Source: Bacillota bacterium (GTDB lineage: Bacteria; Bacillota; Clostridia; Lachnospirales; Anaerotignaceae). Taken from it: DNA of 6,451 nt. The notes under the pieces were generated by a model, which saw nothing but the letters and a program-made list of their open reading frames with translations, made no database searches and was not told the DNA's origin. The stretch covers positions 1 through 6,451 of the forward strand of contig JAUNCB010000037.1 of assembly GCA_030526765.1 (NCBI GenBank), written 5' to 3'. Shown here piece after piece: positions 5,419 through 6,451 of this stretch (position 1 is the stretch's first letter; each line of letters starts with the position of its first letter). The position numbers were made by a program, and so were the translations under genes.

Positions 5419-6384
5419 ATGGGAGCTTTTGAATTTGATCTGTCCACAAGAAGCTGCGACTGCAGCAGCAATTCTGCCCGCGGCGAAACCTGTATCATCG
5501 CCCAGAAGGTCTTCGATCAGTGCCGCATCCAGAAATGCCTGACCTCTGATATTCTGGGGCCTGCACGGGCTGCATCCGGCAGTGAGCCCAGCTGCAACGA
5601 TATGCTGTGCGAAGGCGATATCATTATCCCCCCTTGTAATGCTACCGATGTCAGTGTATGCGATCTGGAGCTGGGGCATATTGAGATCCTCCGCAAAAGA
5701 CCAAATCCCCTGCAGGATGGCTGCTGGGATCTGGAACTGAAATACGTATTCACCTATACACTGGAATTCCGCCGTGCCGATGGCTGTTTTATCGGCAGTA
5801 TTCCCGCAACAAGCACCTATCATCTCAGAGTCACCCTCTTCGGCTCCTCCGAAGCAGATGTGACCACTGCCACCGATCTGTATGACTGCTGCGGAAACTC
5901 CAGCGGCGGCCCCTTTGCCATTGCAGAGGGAAAAGCTGTTGCCCTGCAGGCTGAGCTGCGCTATCCCGGCTATCATCCCTGCGATCCCTGCTGTGACCCC
6001 TGCTGCGATCCCTGCCGTCCTCATTCCGGCGGAGGCGGACATCGGGGCGATGCCGCTATGGGTGCGCCCGTGGCGGTCAATGTATGCATCGGCCTGTTCA
6101 CCATCGTTAAGCTGTTCCGCACAGTGAATATGGTGGTCAATTCTCTTGGCAGATGTATGCCGGAAAGCTGCACAAACACCGCTGTGCCCGGAGATCCCTG
6201 CCGCAACTTTGAACACATCCGCTTCCCTATGGATATGTTCTCTCCCTCCACTGAGCCTCAGAGCTGCTGCGGCTTCGGCCCTGTTTATGGTTCTCCCAAC
6301 TGTGAGATTGACCATCTGGGCTGCTGTGAGCCTACAGGCGGACACAGCGACTGCTGCTGTGACCACAATCATTCCCACCGCTAA
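5419..6384 (+). CDS. Cysteine-rich protein, probable spore coat or exosporium component
   Basis: A 321-residue protein with 31 cysteines (about 10%) and no signal peptide, as expected of proteins assembled on the forespore from the mother-cell cytoplasm. Visible parts are an N-terminal segment with QKVFDQCRIQKCL (29-41), a beta-rich region (about 80-150) including TYHLRVTLFGSSE, a CDPCCDPCCDPC repeat (188-199), a Gly-rich linker (204-210), and a hydrophobic stretch NVCIGLFTIVKLFRTVNMVV (221-240). The tail combines CC and CCC clusters with histidines (H309, H316, H318, H320). The motifs remind me of uncharacterised clostridial proteins I associate with spores, but I cannot name the family with certainty. 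The sigma-K-like promoter, perfect RBS and strong terminator mark a monocistronic, well-expressed late sporulation gene. Disulfide cross-linking or metal binding in the spore surface layer is the likely role (inference). An alternative is a metal-storage protein. Confidence 0.88.
   Translation: MGAFEFDLSTRSCDCSSNSARGETCIIAQKVFDQCRIQKCLTSDILGPARAASGSEPSCNDMLCEGDIIIPPCNATDVSVCDLELGHIEILRKRPNPLQDGCWDLELKYVFTYTLEFRRADGCFIGSIPATSTYHLRVTLFGSSEADVTTATDLYDCCGNSSGGPFAIAEGKAVALQAELRYPGYHPCDPCCDPCCDPCRPHSGGGGHRGDAAMGAPVAVNVCIGLFTIVKLFRTVNMVVNSLGRCMPESCTNTAVPGDPCRNFEHIRFPMDMFSPSTEPQSCCGFGPVYGSPNCEIDHLGCCEPTGGHSDCCCDHNHSHR
5980..6015 (+). repeat. Short in-frame repeat encoding CDPC units
   Basis: Three 12-base units, TGC/TGT GAT/GAC CCC/CCT TGC, encode C188-D-P-C191, C192-D-P-C195 and C196-D-P-C199. 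The third codon positions differ between units, so the amino-acid pattern appears maintained by selection rather than being a very recent duplication. Confidence 0.8.
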
Positions 6385-6399
6385 ACAGATACAGAAAAA

Positions 6400-6425
6400 G
6401 GCGTCTGCACAGACGCCCTTTTTTT
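6400..6425 (+). terminator. Intrinsic terminator of the Cys-rich spore gene
   Basis: GGCGTCTG at 6400-6407 pairs with CAGACGCC at 6410-6417, an 8-bp GC-rich stem (7 bp with a 4-base loop if the innermost pair is open). It is followed by one C and seven T's (6419-6425). Five A's precede the stem, so it may also work weakly in reverse. It starts 15 bases after the stop codon at 6382-6384. Confidence 0.93.
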
Positions 6426-6451
6426 ATTTCATTTTAATCTGAAACCCCTCT
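6426..6451. other. Right-edge sequence with no recognisable feature
   Basis: The 26 bases after the terminator are AT-rich and too short to assign. No start codon with an RBS or promoter is visible. Confidence 0.6.

Noticed and set aside
5980..6015. CRISPR or mobile-element repeat
   Set aside because: The repeat is in frame, without spacers, and encodes CDPC units; it is coding repetition.
5368..6378. Minus-strand open frame (336 codons) exactly opposite the Cys-rich gene
   Set aside because: Its Ala/Gly/Ile-rich product is what the complement of Cys- and Pro-rich codons gives. The plus strand has the RBS, promoter and terminator.

Overview
The window looks like a chromosomal segment from a spore-forming member of the Clostridia, possibly Lachnospiraceae-like. 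The evidence is a B. subtilis-like yerC/pcrA/ligA gene order, a clostridial-looking divergent NAD-dependent DNA ligase, strong AGGAGG-type ribosome binding sites, and a gene preceded by a sigma-K-like (late sporulation, mother-cell) promoter. This assignment comes from reading the sequence and from memory of the families; no database search was possible.

Positions 1 to about 5334 read on the minus strand as one co-directional cluster. In order of transcription it holds a PHP-domain phosphoesterase of the YcdX type (4543-5256), a TrpR-like YerC/YecD repressor family protein (4131-4442), the UvrD/PcrA DNA helicase (1789-4038), and the NAD-dependent DNA ligase LigA (1-1739). LigA runs off the left edge, so its C-terminal BRCT domain is missing. 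A sigma-A promoter with an extended -10 lies ahead of the PHP gene. A second promoter, with an 18-base dyad filling its spacer, lies ahead of yerC. No convincing terminator separates the four genes, so pcrA and ligA (49-base gap) are probably co-transcribed, and yerC may be too.

On the plus strand, divergent from the PHP gene, is one monocistronic gene (5419-6384). It encodes a 321-residue protein with 31 cysteines, a CDPC-type repeat and a His/Cys-rich tail. It has a sigma-K-like promoter, a perfect ribosome binding site and a strong intrinsic terminator. I read it as an uncharacterised spore coat or exosporium protein.

The cluster's common theme is DNA maintenance: PcrA unwinds and removes RecA or stalled complexes, and LigA seals nicks. 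YerC is a putative regulator, and the PHP protein may be a phosphatase or nuclease-like metalloenzyme. The spore-protein gene appears functionally separate. No mobile element, CRISPR array, tRNA or rRNA was seen. There is no gene-free stretch longer than 300 bases; the largest intergenic region is the 162-base divergent promoter region at 5257-5418.
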